64,000 bases of DNA from Zeaxanthinibacter sp. PT1. Lineage in GTDB: Bacteria; Bacteroidota; Bacteroidia; Flavobacteriales; Flavobacteriaceae. The stretch covers positions 930,001-994,000 of the forward strand of contig NZ_JAQPCN010000001.1 of the NCBI RefSeq assembly GCF_028464225.1. Reading direction: 5' to 3'. Below, one piece after another: positions 37,591-46,185 of the stretch. Positions within the stretch are counted from its first letter, which is position 1. Every line of letters starts with the position of its first letter. The notes beneath the pieces were generated by a model. That model did no database searches. It was not told the origin of the DNA and was given only the letters and a program-made list of their open reading frames with translations. Made by a program: the position numbers and the translations under genes.

Positions 37591-38574
37591 TTATTTTTTA
37601 GGTGATAATCGGATAATCCCGTCTCCGGTACATTTCTCTACAGAATCTACCCAGTTGGCGCTGGAGGTATGAAATGCGATTCGTTTGAGTAGCGATGGTA
37701 TTTCCTGGTCTTTCTCTTCCAGGTACGCAGTTACGTCAAATAGCTGTGCAGTGTGGTAGTTTGAAGTCTCTACGGCGGCAATAAATGCACTCTCCAATAG
37801 ATATTCTCCATAGCCCAGCTGCTTCATAAGCTCTGCTGCAGCTTTCTTATAGAACCGCATCTGTCTTGGGTACTTGAAATTCTCGAATTTGATGGGAAAC
37901 TCTGATATCGGTTGCCCGGTAGTTTTCACATCCAGAAGGAAATAGGTCTTGAACTTGTGGTTGATGATAAGACGGTCAATCTTGGCTTTGAACTTCAGGG
38001 TTACCCCTGCTACCTTCATCTCCCAGAAAACCTCTTTCTCATTAACCGCTTCGATATCCTCCTCATCTTCAATCTCCTTGAGCCAGAAATAACACTGAGG
38101 ATCCATCAGTAGTGAAGTCTTACAGGCGTCTACAATTTTACCTGTGGACTCGCTCATACCAATCTTTCCAGTGTTCTTGATATTCTGCATGTACCTGACG
38201 TACTCAATACCACCCTCAGTCTTGAACTTCTTGACTTTCGTCCCTGGCTTCCAGTTATTTTGGAAACCGAAAGCTTCGATAGCTGCCAGGATGTTTTCAT
38301 CGGTCAGTTCTACCTCATTTTGAACCATATTATCTGCGATCTCCCCCAGGGTAGCACTTGGCTTCGTTACATTTGCGATCACGAACTTATGAGGCTCCAA
38401 AATGCTCATGTGGATGAGTGTACCGTTAATCAGGTAGGACTTCTTGTCTTCCTTTAACGTACCGTCAAGGAATGATTTGAATTTTTGTGGTGATCCTCCT
38501 TCTTCCGGATCAATGTACTTGAGTGAGGAGCTGGAAACCCTCTTCACACTGTAGTAGGTGTCTACTGGAATCAT
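37591..38574 (-). CDS. PD-(D/E)XK exonuclease
   Basis: The protein has 327 residues. G51xxxH55 (GTLIH), D200 (KAKIDRL) and DVKT (D215, K217) form the PD-(D/E)XK core. The layout resembles RecE-like/DUF3799 and RecB-type phage exonucleases that resect double-stranded ends. QMRFYKKAA and the region around ESAFIAAVETS fit the family. It probably works with the Sak4-like ATPase in annealing-type recombination. An Lrp-like palindrome lies upstream at 38594. Confidence 0.85.
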   Translation of the reverse strand: MIPVDTYYSVKRVSSSSLKYIDPEEGGSPQKFKSFLDGTLKEDKKSYLINGTLIHMSILEPHKFVIANVTKPSATLGEIADNMVQNEVELTDENILAAIEAFGFQNNWKPGTKVKKFKTEGGIEYVRYMQNIKNTGKIGMSESTGKIVDACKTSLLMDPQCYFWLKEIEDEEDIEAVNEKEVFWEMKVAGVTLKFKAKIDRLIINHKFKTYFLLDVKTTGQPISEFPIKFENFKYPRQMRFYKKAAAELMKQLGYGEYLLESAFIAAVETSNYHTAQLFDVTAYLEEKDQEIPSLLKRIAFHTSSANWVDSVEKCTGDGIIRLSPKK

Positions 38575-38593
38575 AATTTATTGGTTTTTGGTA

Positions 38594-38612
38594 TGCAGAA
38601 TAATATTTTGCA
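38594..38612 (-). promoter_or_regulatory. Lrp-consensus-like palindrome upstream of the exonuclease gene
   Basis: TGCAGAATAATATTTTGCA is a 19-bp near-palindrome with one non-pairing position. Its core matches 13 of 15 positions of the E. coli Lrp consensus YAGHAWATTWTDCTR. It sits 20 nt before the ATG at 38574. Confidence 0.5.
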
Positions 38613-38677
38613 TAATTATATTAAAAGAATGTATAAAGCAAGTAAAACAGAAGAAAATTCTGTGGTATAAAAACAAA

Positions 38678-38705
38678 AAACCCCGAGCCTTTACCCCCGG
38701 GGTTT
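38678..38705 (-). terminator. Terminator of the 76-residue gene
   Basis: AAACCCC (38678-38684) and GGGGTTT (38699-38705) pair, extended by G38685-C38698. On the minus strand the stem is followed by TTTTTTGTTTTT, a typical intrinsic terminator. Confidence 0.85.
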
Positions 38706-38746
38706 AATAGAAGTGGAGTGTTACTAACTCTCCGTCAACAAATATT

Positions 38747-38977
38747 TTATAAGGTGTATACCTGTACTTTACGATAGACGCAACGGTAGAAGTCTTCTCC
38801 GTGTGCAGATCCAAGGTATACAAATGAATAGTATTGTTCCTCGTCGAAGTGGTTGAGGATTAGAAAAGATTGTCCACGGACCAGGTATCCTAAGACGTCA
38901 TACCGGGTCACGTGGAATCTTTTTGTTGTGTTGGAGAGAATGTCTTTCTCCAGGTAAGGTTTATGCAATTCAAACAT
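38747..38977 (-). CDS. Hypothetical small protein
   Basis: The 76 residues are predicted beta-rich, with aromatic residues throughout (YDVLGYLVRGQSFLILNHF). It resembles the small SH3-like or DUF1653-type proteins of phages only in style. It lies between the lipoprotein gene and its own terminator. Function unknown. Confidence 0.55.
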   Translation of the reverse strand: MFELHKPYLEKDILSNTTKRFHVTRYDVLGYLVRGQSFLILNHFDEEQYYSFVYLGSAHGEDFYRCVYRKVQVYTL

Positions 38978-39004
38978 CAGATACTATTCTGACGTCTAAG
39001 ATAT

Positions 39005-39832
39005 CTAATTCTGGTATAAATCCTCACATTCTTTTTCGCCTGCAAGCCAACATTGTCTTCCTTCCCATAATTGGTACTCGACAAAGTTGATGTCAAAATC
39101 AGCCGAAATGGATACCGATTTATCCTGGTTGGTGATGGTCATGGTAAAGCTGCGAATCAGCTGTCTATCGGGTGCGATCTGGTATTGTCGGTATAAGAAA
39201 TTGGTCATATCAATACCGGGCGAGTAGGATGCTACCTTACCCATATCATCATAGATGGGTACCTGTGTAAGATTTTTATATTCAGGTAATACCCTGAAGT
39301 CACCATTATCGGTAGAGGACTCATAAATATATCCGTCTTCATCCATAAGACCTGTTACAACTAAGCCGTATTCCTCACTAGGTAGGGAATCCCGTACCCT
39401 GATGGAAACATACATAGTGTCGGATACCATCTCATGTGGTATTCCAACTAAAATATCAGAGGTATTCTTCTCCTCATAGGGTGCCCATAGGTTACCAATA
39501 ACTAGATCCACGGTGTCCCTGGATACCTCATAGACATCGTACCTGGTGGATGTAGTATCCCCGGTATTCTGGTCGATGGTGTAGGTAGGAACGGAATCAT
39601 AAGTTACCTCCTGGATGTACCGATACTCCTTGAGTGGGTACTGGGAGATGAAAAGGGTAGAGTCAGCTCTACCGGTTGTGGAGCTTCCAAAGGTAGTACT
39701 ACCTCCGTTGGTCCCCTCGGACTGCACCGCTGTGAAGCGAACTGCCTGTCCTTGTTCTGTGCTGGTGCCCAAATCCTTGGAGCACGCATAGCAGATTGCT
39801 GCGATCATTAAGATCGAAAGAAATCGTTTCAT
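39005..39832 (-). CDS. Phage-encoded lipoprotein, probably surface exposed
   Basis: This 275-residue protein has a signal peptide (MKRFLSILMIAAICYAC) with lipobox and lipidated C17. SKDLG follows the Cys; a Lys then acidic residue close to the Cys is the surface-export signal type described for Bacteroidota lipoproteins. The rest is a soluble beta-rich domain resembling small Bacteroidota lipoprotein families such as DUF4843. A phage lipoprotein made early in infection is commonly a superinfection-exclusion factor. That role is inference. Confidence 0.75.
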   Translation of the reverse strand: MKRFLSILMIAAICYACSKDLGTSTEQGQAVRFTAVQSEGTNGGSTTFGSSTTGRADSTLFISQYPLKEYRYIQEVTYDSVPTYTIDQNTGDTTSTRYDVYEVSRDTVDLVIGNLWAPYEEKNTSDILVGIPHEMVSDTMYVSIRVRDSLPSEEYGLVVTGLMDEDGYIYESSTDNGDFRVLPEYKNLTQVPIYDDMGKVASYSPGIDMTNFLYRQYQIAPDRQLIRSFTMTITNQDKSVSISADFDINFVEYQLWEGRQCWLAGEKECEDLYQN

Positions 39833-39873
39833 AATTAGGTTAAGTTATTTAGTTAATATTTACACAAAGATAA

Positions 39874-39892
39874 GGGGAAGCTTTCGCTCCCC
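39874..39892 (-). terminator. Imperfect hairpin after the rIIB-like gene
   Basis: GGGGAAGC and GCTCCCC pair with one bulged A around a TTTC loop. It follows the stop at 39904 on the minus strand. The downstream T-run is weak. Confidence 0.55.
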
Positions 39893-39903
39893 CCGTATCT
39901 AAT

Positions 39904-41223
39904 TTATCCAATAGTCACCAATCTGTTCTTTATCAGCGACATGGCTTCCTCATTTTCTTCTTCGTCTTGAAGCTCCTCAAGTTTAGTCTCCAGAAGTTCC
40001 TTCTCGAAGTTGATGTAGTCATCCTCAAAGTACTCGGTATCCAGTTCCATGATCTTTCCTTCCTGGAACTCACACACGGCATAAGGAAGGTACTCACTCA
40101 CGCGCATTTTCTGCCCATTATAATCATACGGAACGGCACCTACATTCATAGGATTCACCAGGCAAGCCAGGATGTACGTTTTCATACCGTACCCGCCGAA
40201 AGTGGATACATAACCTGGCGCACCCACATGTAATCCGCTTGAGCACGTTCTGTTAGGATCCCTATCGACTTCTTCCATTGGCATGGATACCGGCTTCCCA
40301 AGCTCTATGTGAGCACTCCTGGTGTGCCAATCAGTGAAGACAGGCGACTCATAATCGAAGAGATCAGAGATCCCTTTGAACATGTCCTCCAAAGAACCCA
40401 GAACCTCGAAGTCCGGGTACTCTGATTGAAGGATTCGCTCGGCAAGAATCTCCTTGGAAGGAATTGTGCAGCCTGCAGCATGGTAGAAATCCTCCTGCTT
40501 GCCGCGGTTATCCTCCATTAGGATATACTCCTTAGGGTAATTCTCCTGTATCCATTCTTTGATATGGTCTACTACGTAATCATCGTAGGCAACATCAATG
40601 GCGTTTTCGGTGTACTCCTCCAACTCTTTACTATCCATGATCTGGAAGCTATTTTCCCTTAGCTTAACCACGTTTTTATCAGAGATTTCTATCCCTGCAG
40701 CTTTGTGAGTAACGTACTGCTGAGAGACGAAAATGCCCAGATCCTTGTCCTTCTCTCCCTTGAATGCCACTGACTTATAGGCAATAAAGTACCCATTGTC
40801 TGTGATCGGCATCTTGAAGTTCTCCATGAATTTAAAGAGGTCACTCTTCACCTGGTCGTTATCATTTAGCATGAGTAGCGTCCAGAAGTTCCTTAGAGGC
40901 TCCAGAGGCAAATCGTGCTCTAGGTGCTCCTTGAAGCGATCCAATATTAATTGGGGCAGAGGATACTCGGTATTGCCCATGAAGTATTCCCCTCTCCTGT
41001 TACGCTGAAGTACTCCATTAAGGTCAAAGTTCATCCTATAGGAAGGAGAAACAAACTTCTGCAACTTCTCTACACTCTCGTCCGTAGGGTTCTGCTTGAA
41101 CTCCAGGACCTTCTTATAGGCTTCTATGGATTTTTCATCCTCCTCAAAGTAGAGGAAGAAGGATTTACCATTGATGTTTACTGTTAGTTCCCTTCCGGAA
41201 CGCATTGCGATAATTCTGTTCAT
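39904..41223 (-). CDS. rIIB: rIIB-like protein
   Basis: The protein has 439 residues. The conserved RNRTCSSGLHVGAPGYV-like stretch (DPNRTCSSGLHVG) and the region PMNVGAVPYDYNGQKMRVSE mark the rIIB family. The gene starts where the rIIA-like gene ends, as in T4. In T4 rII proteins act at the membrane and allow growth on Rex-protected lambda lysogens. The mechanism in crAss-like phages is unknown. A hairpin follows the gene. Confidence 0.85.
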   Translation of the reverse strand: MNRIIAMRSGRELTVNINGKSFFLYFEEDEKSIEAYKKVLEFKQNPTDESVEKLQKFVSPSYRMNFDLNGVLQRNRRGEYFMGNTEYPLPQLILDRFKEHLEHDLPLEPLRNFWTLLMLNDNDQVKSDLFKFMENFKMPITDNGYFIAYKSVAFKGEKDKDLGIFVSQQYVTHKAAGIEISDKNVVKLRENSFQIMDSKELEEYTENAIDVAYDDYVVDHIKEWIQENYPKEYILMEDNRGKQEDFYHAAGCTIPSKEILAERILQSEYPDFEVLGSLEDMFKGISDLFDYESPVFTDWHTRSAHIELGKPVSMPMEEVDRDPNRTCSSGLHVGAPGYVSTFGGYGMKTYILACLVNPMNVGAVPYDYNGQKMRVSEYLPYAVCEFQEGKIMELDTEYFEDDYINFEKELLETKLEELQDEEENEEAMSLIKNRLVTIG

Positions 41224-43451
41224 TATTTGTATAGATTAAACGGTTTCTTATATGTTTTTAATACGTCTTTAACTGCCTGGCATACTTCTGAATCCTTATA
41301 ATACCTGACAGCTTTATCGATCCTTTTAATAGCATTAAGGGTATCTCTGTTATTTTCAGCATAGGCTTCGAGTTTCTCAAGGATGTCCTCGACAAACATT
41401 CCGTACTTGGAGGAGAATACTCCATAATCATGGGCATTCTTTTTCTCCAGAGAGAACCAATGGGAGCCTTTAATGCTTTTACAATCATTGATATACCATT
41501 TATAGGCTTGATCCAGGTGACTATATAGATCTTCGGTAATCAAGCCGGTTTCCCGCAGTTCTGTCTCACCCACTATGTAAGGGATGCAGAAACTGGCAAC
41601 TTTGTTTCGCTTTTCGATCCCCTTCATGATAGGATGTTCCTCTACCTGGGACCAGTGATAGCAATTCTCCTCACCACGTAAGTACCTCCTTGCGTTGACT
41701 TTGGAAATTTTAAACACCATATACTTATCATAGTCAAGTGTCTTTTGAAGGTTTTTCCGTACGAGATCAAGCTCCGACTCCTCTCCCTGATACCCATAAA
41801 CGACCAGGACATTCGCCCTGCACTCATCAATGATATCCGATACTCTCCGCTTATAGAGGCGAAATGATGGAGCACTCCAGTTATTTCTAGGTTTGATAAG
41901 ACGCAGGGTGATTTCATCCCTCGAGCGTTCTGGTGTGAACCGGTTCTTTTTATAATCATCGATCCACTCCTCAGGTACTTCTACTTCGTCATAAGATTCA
42001 GAGTGCGCAATCAGGTACCTACCTACTACTTTCAAGTATTGTTTGAACTGCCTGTCAAACTCCTGCTTTGCGTCCTCTCTGCTGGTCGCCTCTACCAGGT
42101 CCTCATAGTTACCCACGTGCCGGAAATAACTCTTGCAAAAATCTGGATCCGACTTGAGCTTAGCACTCATCGCAACCACGAAAAAGCTATTTTCAAACTC
42201 CTCCGAGATGTACATGTCTTTGTACTTGCTCATGGACTCCTTGGCACGGTAGATAGGACGATCTTTTTGAATGCACTCTCTAATAGTGGTATCTATCTTT
42301 CTAGTGCTGGACACCCCATCCTTTACAAAGGCTCTAAAATGAAAGAGTCTCTCGAATGGGTTTTCTTTGATACTGATCAGGTTGAGTCCTTTAAGGTCCT
42401 TGAATTGCCACTCTTTAAGATCCATCTTCTCCATCAGGCAGCTGGGTACGGGATAGTTCTCACCGTTTAAGACTACAGAGCTGTTGTCCCTGTGGGTCTT
42501 AATGTAGGTCAGTAGATCCGTCTCGTCCTTGAGGCTTGATTCCCTGAGCTTACTAAGCTCTTCTGCTGCCTCTGCCATACGCTCCTTGATCTTGAGTCTG
42601 GTCTCGTAGGTATATCGGATACTCTCTCTGGTCATGGTGACATCAATCTCACCGATTCCAAAGTACAGGGATATGGATCCCTTGGTTTCATGATCCTTAA
42701 TACCAAAGAGACTTGCATCGAGCGGGTAATGGATCTTACCGATACACACGCCCATGTTGGTGGTGTACTCATCATTGGTCCGCACGATAAAGTGCTTCCC
42801 CTTGATCAGTTGGTAATCATTATCCATATCACAGTCTCCAATAAAGCTCACGCCCTCAAAGTACCGGAGCTGCCTGCACAGTGCCTCCCTGAACTTCTCA
42901 GCATCTTCATAGGTTTTTATGGCGATCCTTACCTCGGTACCTCTTCGTTCGGTACTTGGAGTCTTATGTACCAGATCCGGAATGTTTCCATCCTTGCTCT
43001 CATAGATGATGTACTGGTACTCATGACCGTCTACCCAGGTGGTAAGCTGATACGAGGATGCATACGCCAGGGGAGATTTACCTCCAACGCCGAATCCTCC
43101 GATTTCCTCATTGGTATCCCGTTTGGTGGACTCTCCATAGGAGCAGTACACGTTTTCCATACGCCACTCATCAATACCGGTACCAAAATCCCGGATAGCG
43201 ATGAATCCAGCCTCCCCAGTTAGGTCGCAAGGGTCTTTCATTTCTACCAGGACATCATCGCTCACACCTAATTCCTGGTGTGCATCGAAGCCATTAGAGA
43301 CGATTTCCCTAACGATAGTGCCAATAGGATCTGAGTACATCCCTCGTGAGAGTCCTGCGATAATTCTATCAGCATTCTTCTCCTTGATGGTCATCTTCTT
43401 GCCCGAAGGTGCGTCGCTTACGTCGACTTCTTGTGTTTCTTGAAATATCAT
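41223..43451 (-). CDS. rIIA: rIIA-like GHKL ATPase
   Basis: The protein has 742 residues. Bergerat ATP-binding fold: N-box RE49IVSN53GFDAH, DFGTGI (88-93) and GGFGVGGKS (118-126). This is the GHKL nucleotide-binding pattern of rIIA, whose length of about 725 agrees. The remaining 550 residues are mixed alpha/beta without a recognisable active site. It is directly followed by rIIB, an operon order conserved between T4-like and several large phages. Confidence 0.88.
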   Translation of the reverse strand: MIFQETQEVDVSDAPSGKKMTIKEKNADRIIAGLSRGMYSDPIGTIVREIVSNGFDAHQELGVSDDVLVEMKDPCDLTGEAGFIAIRDFGTGIDEWRMENVYCSYGESTKRDTNEEIGGFGVGGKSPLAYASSYQLTTWVDGHEYQYIIYESKDGNIPDLVHKTPSTERRGTEVRIAIKTYEDAEKFREALCRQLRYFEGVSFIGDCDMDNDYQLIKGKHFIVRTNDEYTTNMGVCIGKIHYPLDASLFGIKDHETKGSISLYFGIGEIDVTMTRESIRYTYETRLKIKERMAEAAEELSKLRESSLKDETDLLTYIKTHRDNSSVVLNGENYPVPSCLMEKMDLKEWQFKDLKGLNLISIKENPFERLFHFRAFVKDGVSSTRKIDTTIRECIQKDRPIYRAKESMSKYKDMYISEEFENSFFVVAMSAKLKSDPDFCKSYFRHVGNYEDLVEATSREDAKQEFDRQFKQYLKVVGRYLIAHSESYDEVEVPEEWIDDYKKNRFTPERSRDEITLRLIKPRNNWSAPSFRLYKRRVSDIIDECRANVLVVYGYQGEESELDLVRKNLQKTLDYDKYMVFKISKVNARRYLRGEENCYHWSQVEEHPIMKGIEKRNKVASFCIPYIVGETELRETGLITEDLYSHLDQAYKWYINDCKSIKGSHWFSLEKKNAHDYGVFSSKYGMFVEDILEKLEAYAENNRDTLNAIKRIDKAVRYYKDSEVCQAVKDVLKTYKKPFNLYK

Positions 43452-43474
43452 TTTTCAGTTGCTTTTTTTAATTA

Positions 43475-43747
43475 TTAGATATGCTCATCCTTGATGACCC
43501 ATTTCATGATATCATCATCTGGTTCTTTCTCTACTACTTCTTGCTTACCTACCAGAGCGTAAGTGCGACCGCACTCTCTGCATTGAAGATCCTCTTCCTG
43601 CTCAACCAGGTAATCGTCCATACAGTTGGGACAAATAAGGTTGGTGCTCTCGGGTGTATATTGTGTGGGGGTAAATACAGGCATGTGCTGTACGGGCATG
43701 CCGGACTCATAGAGTTGCCGCATGTACTCTTCTTTCATTCTTGACAT
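43475..43747 (-). CDS. Zinc-ribbon protein
   Basis: The 90 residues include CPNC (C39, C42) and CREC (C56, C59), a compact treble-clef or ribbon. The N-terminus is Met/Gln-rich and the C-terminus acidic. Such small ribbons accompany primases or transcription factors, but nothing fixes the role. Its leader carries the TCACCAC motif. Confidence 0.6.
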   Translation of the reverse strand: MSRMKEEYMRQLYESGMPVQHMPVFTPTQYTPESTNLICPNCMDDYLVEQEEDLQCRECGRTYALVGKQEVVEKEPDDDIMKWVIKDEHI

Positions 43748-43752
43748 AATGT

Positions 43753-43764
43753 GTGGTGATTTTA
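43753..43764 (-). promoter_or_regulatory. TCACCAC leader, zinc-ribbon gene at 43475
   Basis: The minus strand reads TAAAATCACCAC, 5 nt before the ATG at 43747, with ACTTAAAA upstream. Confidence 0.6.
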
Positions 43765-43769
43765 AGTAA

Positions 43770-44387
43770 TTACCAATCCTCAGGGGCTACTCCTTCCCAG
43801 TATGGGTTGGATATAATCTCCTGGCGATTGTCTTTGTAAATTTTAAATACGAACTTCCGCTGTTCCTCTGAAGCTACAGGGACAAACTCTGGTGCAGCAC
43901 ATTTGGTGATGTACTGGATGTTATCCTCCGGTATGATTCCAGCCTCTGTGAGGGCATCCTGGAAACATTTGTTGTAGATCCATAGGTTGTCCAGGTCCCA
44001 GTTACCGATACCGATCTCCGCATGGAGTTCCATATCAATCTGGATTGGAAAATCTTGGATGGGTTTTACCTCCTTCAGGTACTTGAGAAAGTTCTTTTTG
44101 ATTGCAAGCACTATCTTAGCTCTCATGTGATGTGGCATCCCGGAGTAAATCTCCTGTCCGTTGATCTTCTTGTACCTTGGGGTACCTACAGATCTTGGGT
44201 TGGCTATTGCCGGAGTTCCTGTTTTGGGATGTACCAGGATACCCTTTTTGTTGAAGACGTATTTCTCGTACTTCTTAGGTATCTTCTTCTTGGAGCCTTT
44301 CTTATAGTGTGTAGCCCTCCGCTTCTCGGAGAGTTTGACCTGTGTGATATACAGGGGGATCGTAATTAATTCAAGTATGGGTCTCAT
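43770..44387 (-). CDS. RusA-like Holliday junction resolvase
   Basis: The protein has 205 residues. NWDLDNLWIYNKCFQDAL (D131, D133, N134, D144) and IPEDNIQYI (E154, D155) match the acidic motifs of RusA-type endonucleases. RusA is about 120 residues; the extra N-terminal 90 residues are basic. It could resolve replication or recombination intermediates. The gene directly follows the primase gene and starts at its stop. Confidence 0.7.
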   Translation of the reverse strand: MRPILELITIPLYITQVKLSEKRRATHYKKGSKKKIPKKYEKYVFNKKGILVHPKTGTPAIANPRSVGTPRYKKINGQEIYSGMPHHMRAKIVLAIKKNFLKYLKEVKPIQDFPIQIDMELHAEIGIGNWDLDNLWIYNKCFQDALTEAGIIPEDNIQYITKCAAPEFVPVASEEQRKFVFKIYKDNRQEIISNPYWEGVAPEDW

Positions 44388-45421
44388 TACCAGTAGGGGA
44401 TATCTTTTCTTATTTCATTTTCTTCTTCAATTAGGGTTTCAATGTGATTAGTAACTAACTCGACTATTTCACGGGTTTTTTCTTTCCCGTTCTTCTCGAA
44501 GTATTCGCTGATATCTTTGGCTTTCTCCTCAGGGTGAAGCATCAGTACCTTTATTCCGTATGTCCTTTTGAGATAGTTTGCCATTTTAATACCTGCATAA
44601 TCATAATCATACAGGGAATGGATATGCTCAAAACGCTTCTGCATCGCCTCAATAAAGCCCTCTGGTGGATAGCAGCTCTCCGAAGGGAGTGCTACTGAGG
44701 GGACATCAAAGAGATCCAGAACCATTACATCCTTTAAGGATTTGGTAAGTACCAGGTGCTTTCCCGTTTTGGGAAGTTGACGGTAGCCTTGAACCCGTTG
44801 GGTATTGTGAATAAAGCGCATGGCGCCTTTACCATATCGGGTGGGGAAGTAGAGTTTGTATTCTCCCTTCCCCAAACGATAGGCATAGCATGGATCATTA
44901 TCCGAATGGTTGTATAGAATGGAACCGTTTAACCACGCCACTTGTACGGGATAGACGTTGAACTTATCCAGCTCTTTACGTCTAATACCAAAGCGATCAT
45001 ACCAGTACCCCTTGTCGACCTTACGCCATTTGCGACGCTTGATCTGGATGGTAGCTTGCTCTTCACAAGCCCTCTTCTCATCCTGGAGATGTGTGTACTC
45101 GACCTTTGGTACTTTAGCATTACCGACACCATTGATATCAAAGTCCTTTGCGATCTTCTCCAGTGCTTCATAATAGTTACACTGGTGGCGATGCATGACA
45201 ATGTGAAAACAATTCCCACTTACCGTGCCCCCGAAGTCTGTGAAGATGAGTTTACCCTCCCGGTACGTCATAGAACAGGATGGATCCTGGTCTTTACGGA
45301 AGGGAGATCTAAACTTCTTCCTGAGTTTGATCGGTAGCCCTAAATAGTGCTCCATGATCTGCTCCTGGGAAAGGTGTTTGAGAACGTAATCCTCTGTTAT
45401 ATCTGGTGTAATGTTGTACAT
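44387..45421 (-). CDS. DNA primase (TOPRIM type)
   Basis: The protein has 344 residues. N-terminal residues 35-95 (RSPFRKDQDPSCSMTYREGK) are a CHC2-like domain without the zinc cysteines. The TOPRIM part carries TKSLKD (226-231) and YDYDYAG (271-277). The usual Glu of the first TOPRIM motif is replaced here. It primes lagging-strand synthesis with the DnaB-like helicase encoded nearby. Confidence 0.8.
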   Translation of the reverse strand: MYNITPDITEDYVLKHLSQEQIMEHYLGLPIKLRKKFRSPFRKDQDPSCSMTYREGKLIFTDFGGTVSGNCFHIVMHRHQCNYYEALEKIAKDFDINGVGNAKVPKVEYTHLQDEKRACEEQATIQIKRRKWRKVDKGYWYDRFGIRRKELDKFNVYPVQVAWLNGSILYNHSDNDPCYAYRLGKGEYKLYFPTRYGKGAMRFIHNTQRVQGYRQLPKTGKHLVLTKSLKDVMVLDLFDVPSVALPSESCYPPEGFIEAMQKRFEHIHSLYDYDYAGIKMANYLKRTYGIKVLMLHPEEKAKDISEYFEKNGKEKTREIVELVTNHIETLIEEENEIRKDIPYW

Positions 45422-45433
45422 AGGCGAAAAGTA

Positions 45434-45456
45434 AAGGGGCTAACTTGTAGCCCCTT
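45434..45456 (-). terminator. Terminator between SSB-like and primase genes
   Basis: AAGGGGCTA (45434-45442) pairs with TAGCCCCTT (45448-45456), loop ACTTG. On the minus strand it is followed by TACTTTT, ending the SSB-like gene's message before the primase start. Confidence 0.8.
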
Positions 45457-45470
45457 ATTCAATTCAATTC

Positions 45471-46073
45471 TTAAAATTCTTCGTCTAAGTCATCATCTCC
45501 GGCGAAGTTGTCATCCGCATCATACTGAGCTTCAGTATCAGGCTGAGCAGCAACTACTCGGTCGTACTTGGTGATTGCAAGACGGTCGCTCTCTTCCATG
45601 TTCTGGATAAATGGAGAGAATGTCTTGGTAGGCAGAGTAGTGTAGTCCTTCTTGTTGTAGACAAGCTTGATACGGAACTTCTGATCCTGGTACATGTTAC
45701 CGGCAAGGGCAACCACCTTGTCACAGTACTCTCCCCAACCGTTGGCTGAAAGGATTACCTGATCCTCTGGCATGAATGCAGAGAGGATGTGTTTGATACG
45801 AGCAGCAAGCTCCTCAAATTTCTGAGCTAAAAACTCCTCAGGCTTATCAGTCCAACCTTTTGCAGCCTGGATAGTTTTCTCTGGGTCGATCTCAAACTCC
45901 GTGTGGTTGAATGTGGCACCGTCTTCAGCTTCAAAGTAGAAACGAAGTACCGTGCTCCCGGTATTGTCCTTCTTCGAGTTCTCCTTTACGATGTTAACGA
46001 TCTTGATGTTCTGGTGGATTCCAGGGTTTAAATACTTCTCTGTTGCTCCGGTTTCTTGTGTGATGTTGTACAT
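45471..46073 (-). CDS. Single-strand DNA-binding protein candidate with acidic tail
   Basis: The protein has 200 residues. The body is beta-rich with a HSIV-like nucleic-acid protein layout. The C-terminus is very acidic and ends DDDLDEEF, like the partner-binding tail of SSB proteins (DDDIPF in E. coli). It lies between Sak4-like and primase genes, has its own terminator and an upstream Lrp-like site and TATATTTG box. SSB identity rests on tail and context, not on a recognised OB motif. Confidence 0.55.
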   Translation of the reverse strand: MYNITQETGATEKYLNPGIHQNIKIVNIVKENSKKDNTGSTVLRFYFEAEDGATFNHTEFEIDPEKTIQAAKGWTDKPEEFLAQKFEELAARIKHILSAFMPEDQVILSANGWGEYCDKVVALAGNMYQDQKFRIKLVYNKKDYTTLPTKTFSPFIQNMEESDRLAITKYDRVVAAQPDTEAQYDADDNFAGDDDLDEEF

Positions 46074-46128
46074 AATTGTAATTCTAAGGTTTATTAATAT
46101 TTAAAAGATTATTCTGTTTAGGTGATGG

Positions 46129-46136
46129 CAAATATA
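46129..46136 (-). promoter_or_regulatory. Candidate -7 box for the SSB-like gene
   Basis: On the minus strand this reads TATATTTG (TAnnTTTG). It lies about 55 nt before the ATG at 46073 and 15 nt downstream of the Lrp-like palindrome. Confidence 0.5.
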
Positions 46137-46151
46137 ACATTTCTGCTTTTA

Positions 46152-46170
46152 TACAGAAGAATATTTTGCA
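46152..46170 (-). promoter_or_regulatory. Lrp-consensus-like site upstream of the SSB-like gene
   Basis: TACAGAAGAATATTTTGCA has the same frame as the 38594 site (12 of 15 Lrp-consensus positions by eye). Confidence 0.45.
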
Positions 46171-46185
46171 GTCAAGACAAATTTT

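Noticed and set aside
42690-43223. 177-residue plus-strand frame opposite the rIIA-like gene
   Set aside because: It is a reverse shadow of a gene with clear GHKL motifs.
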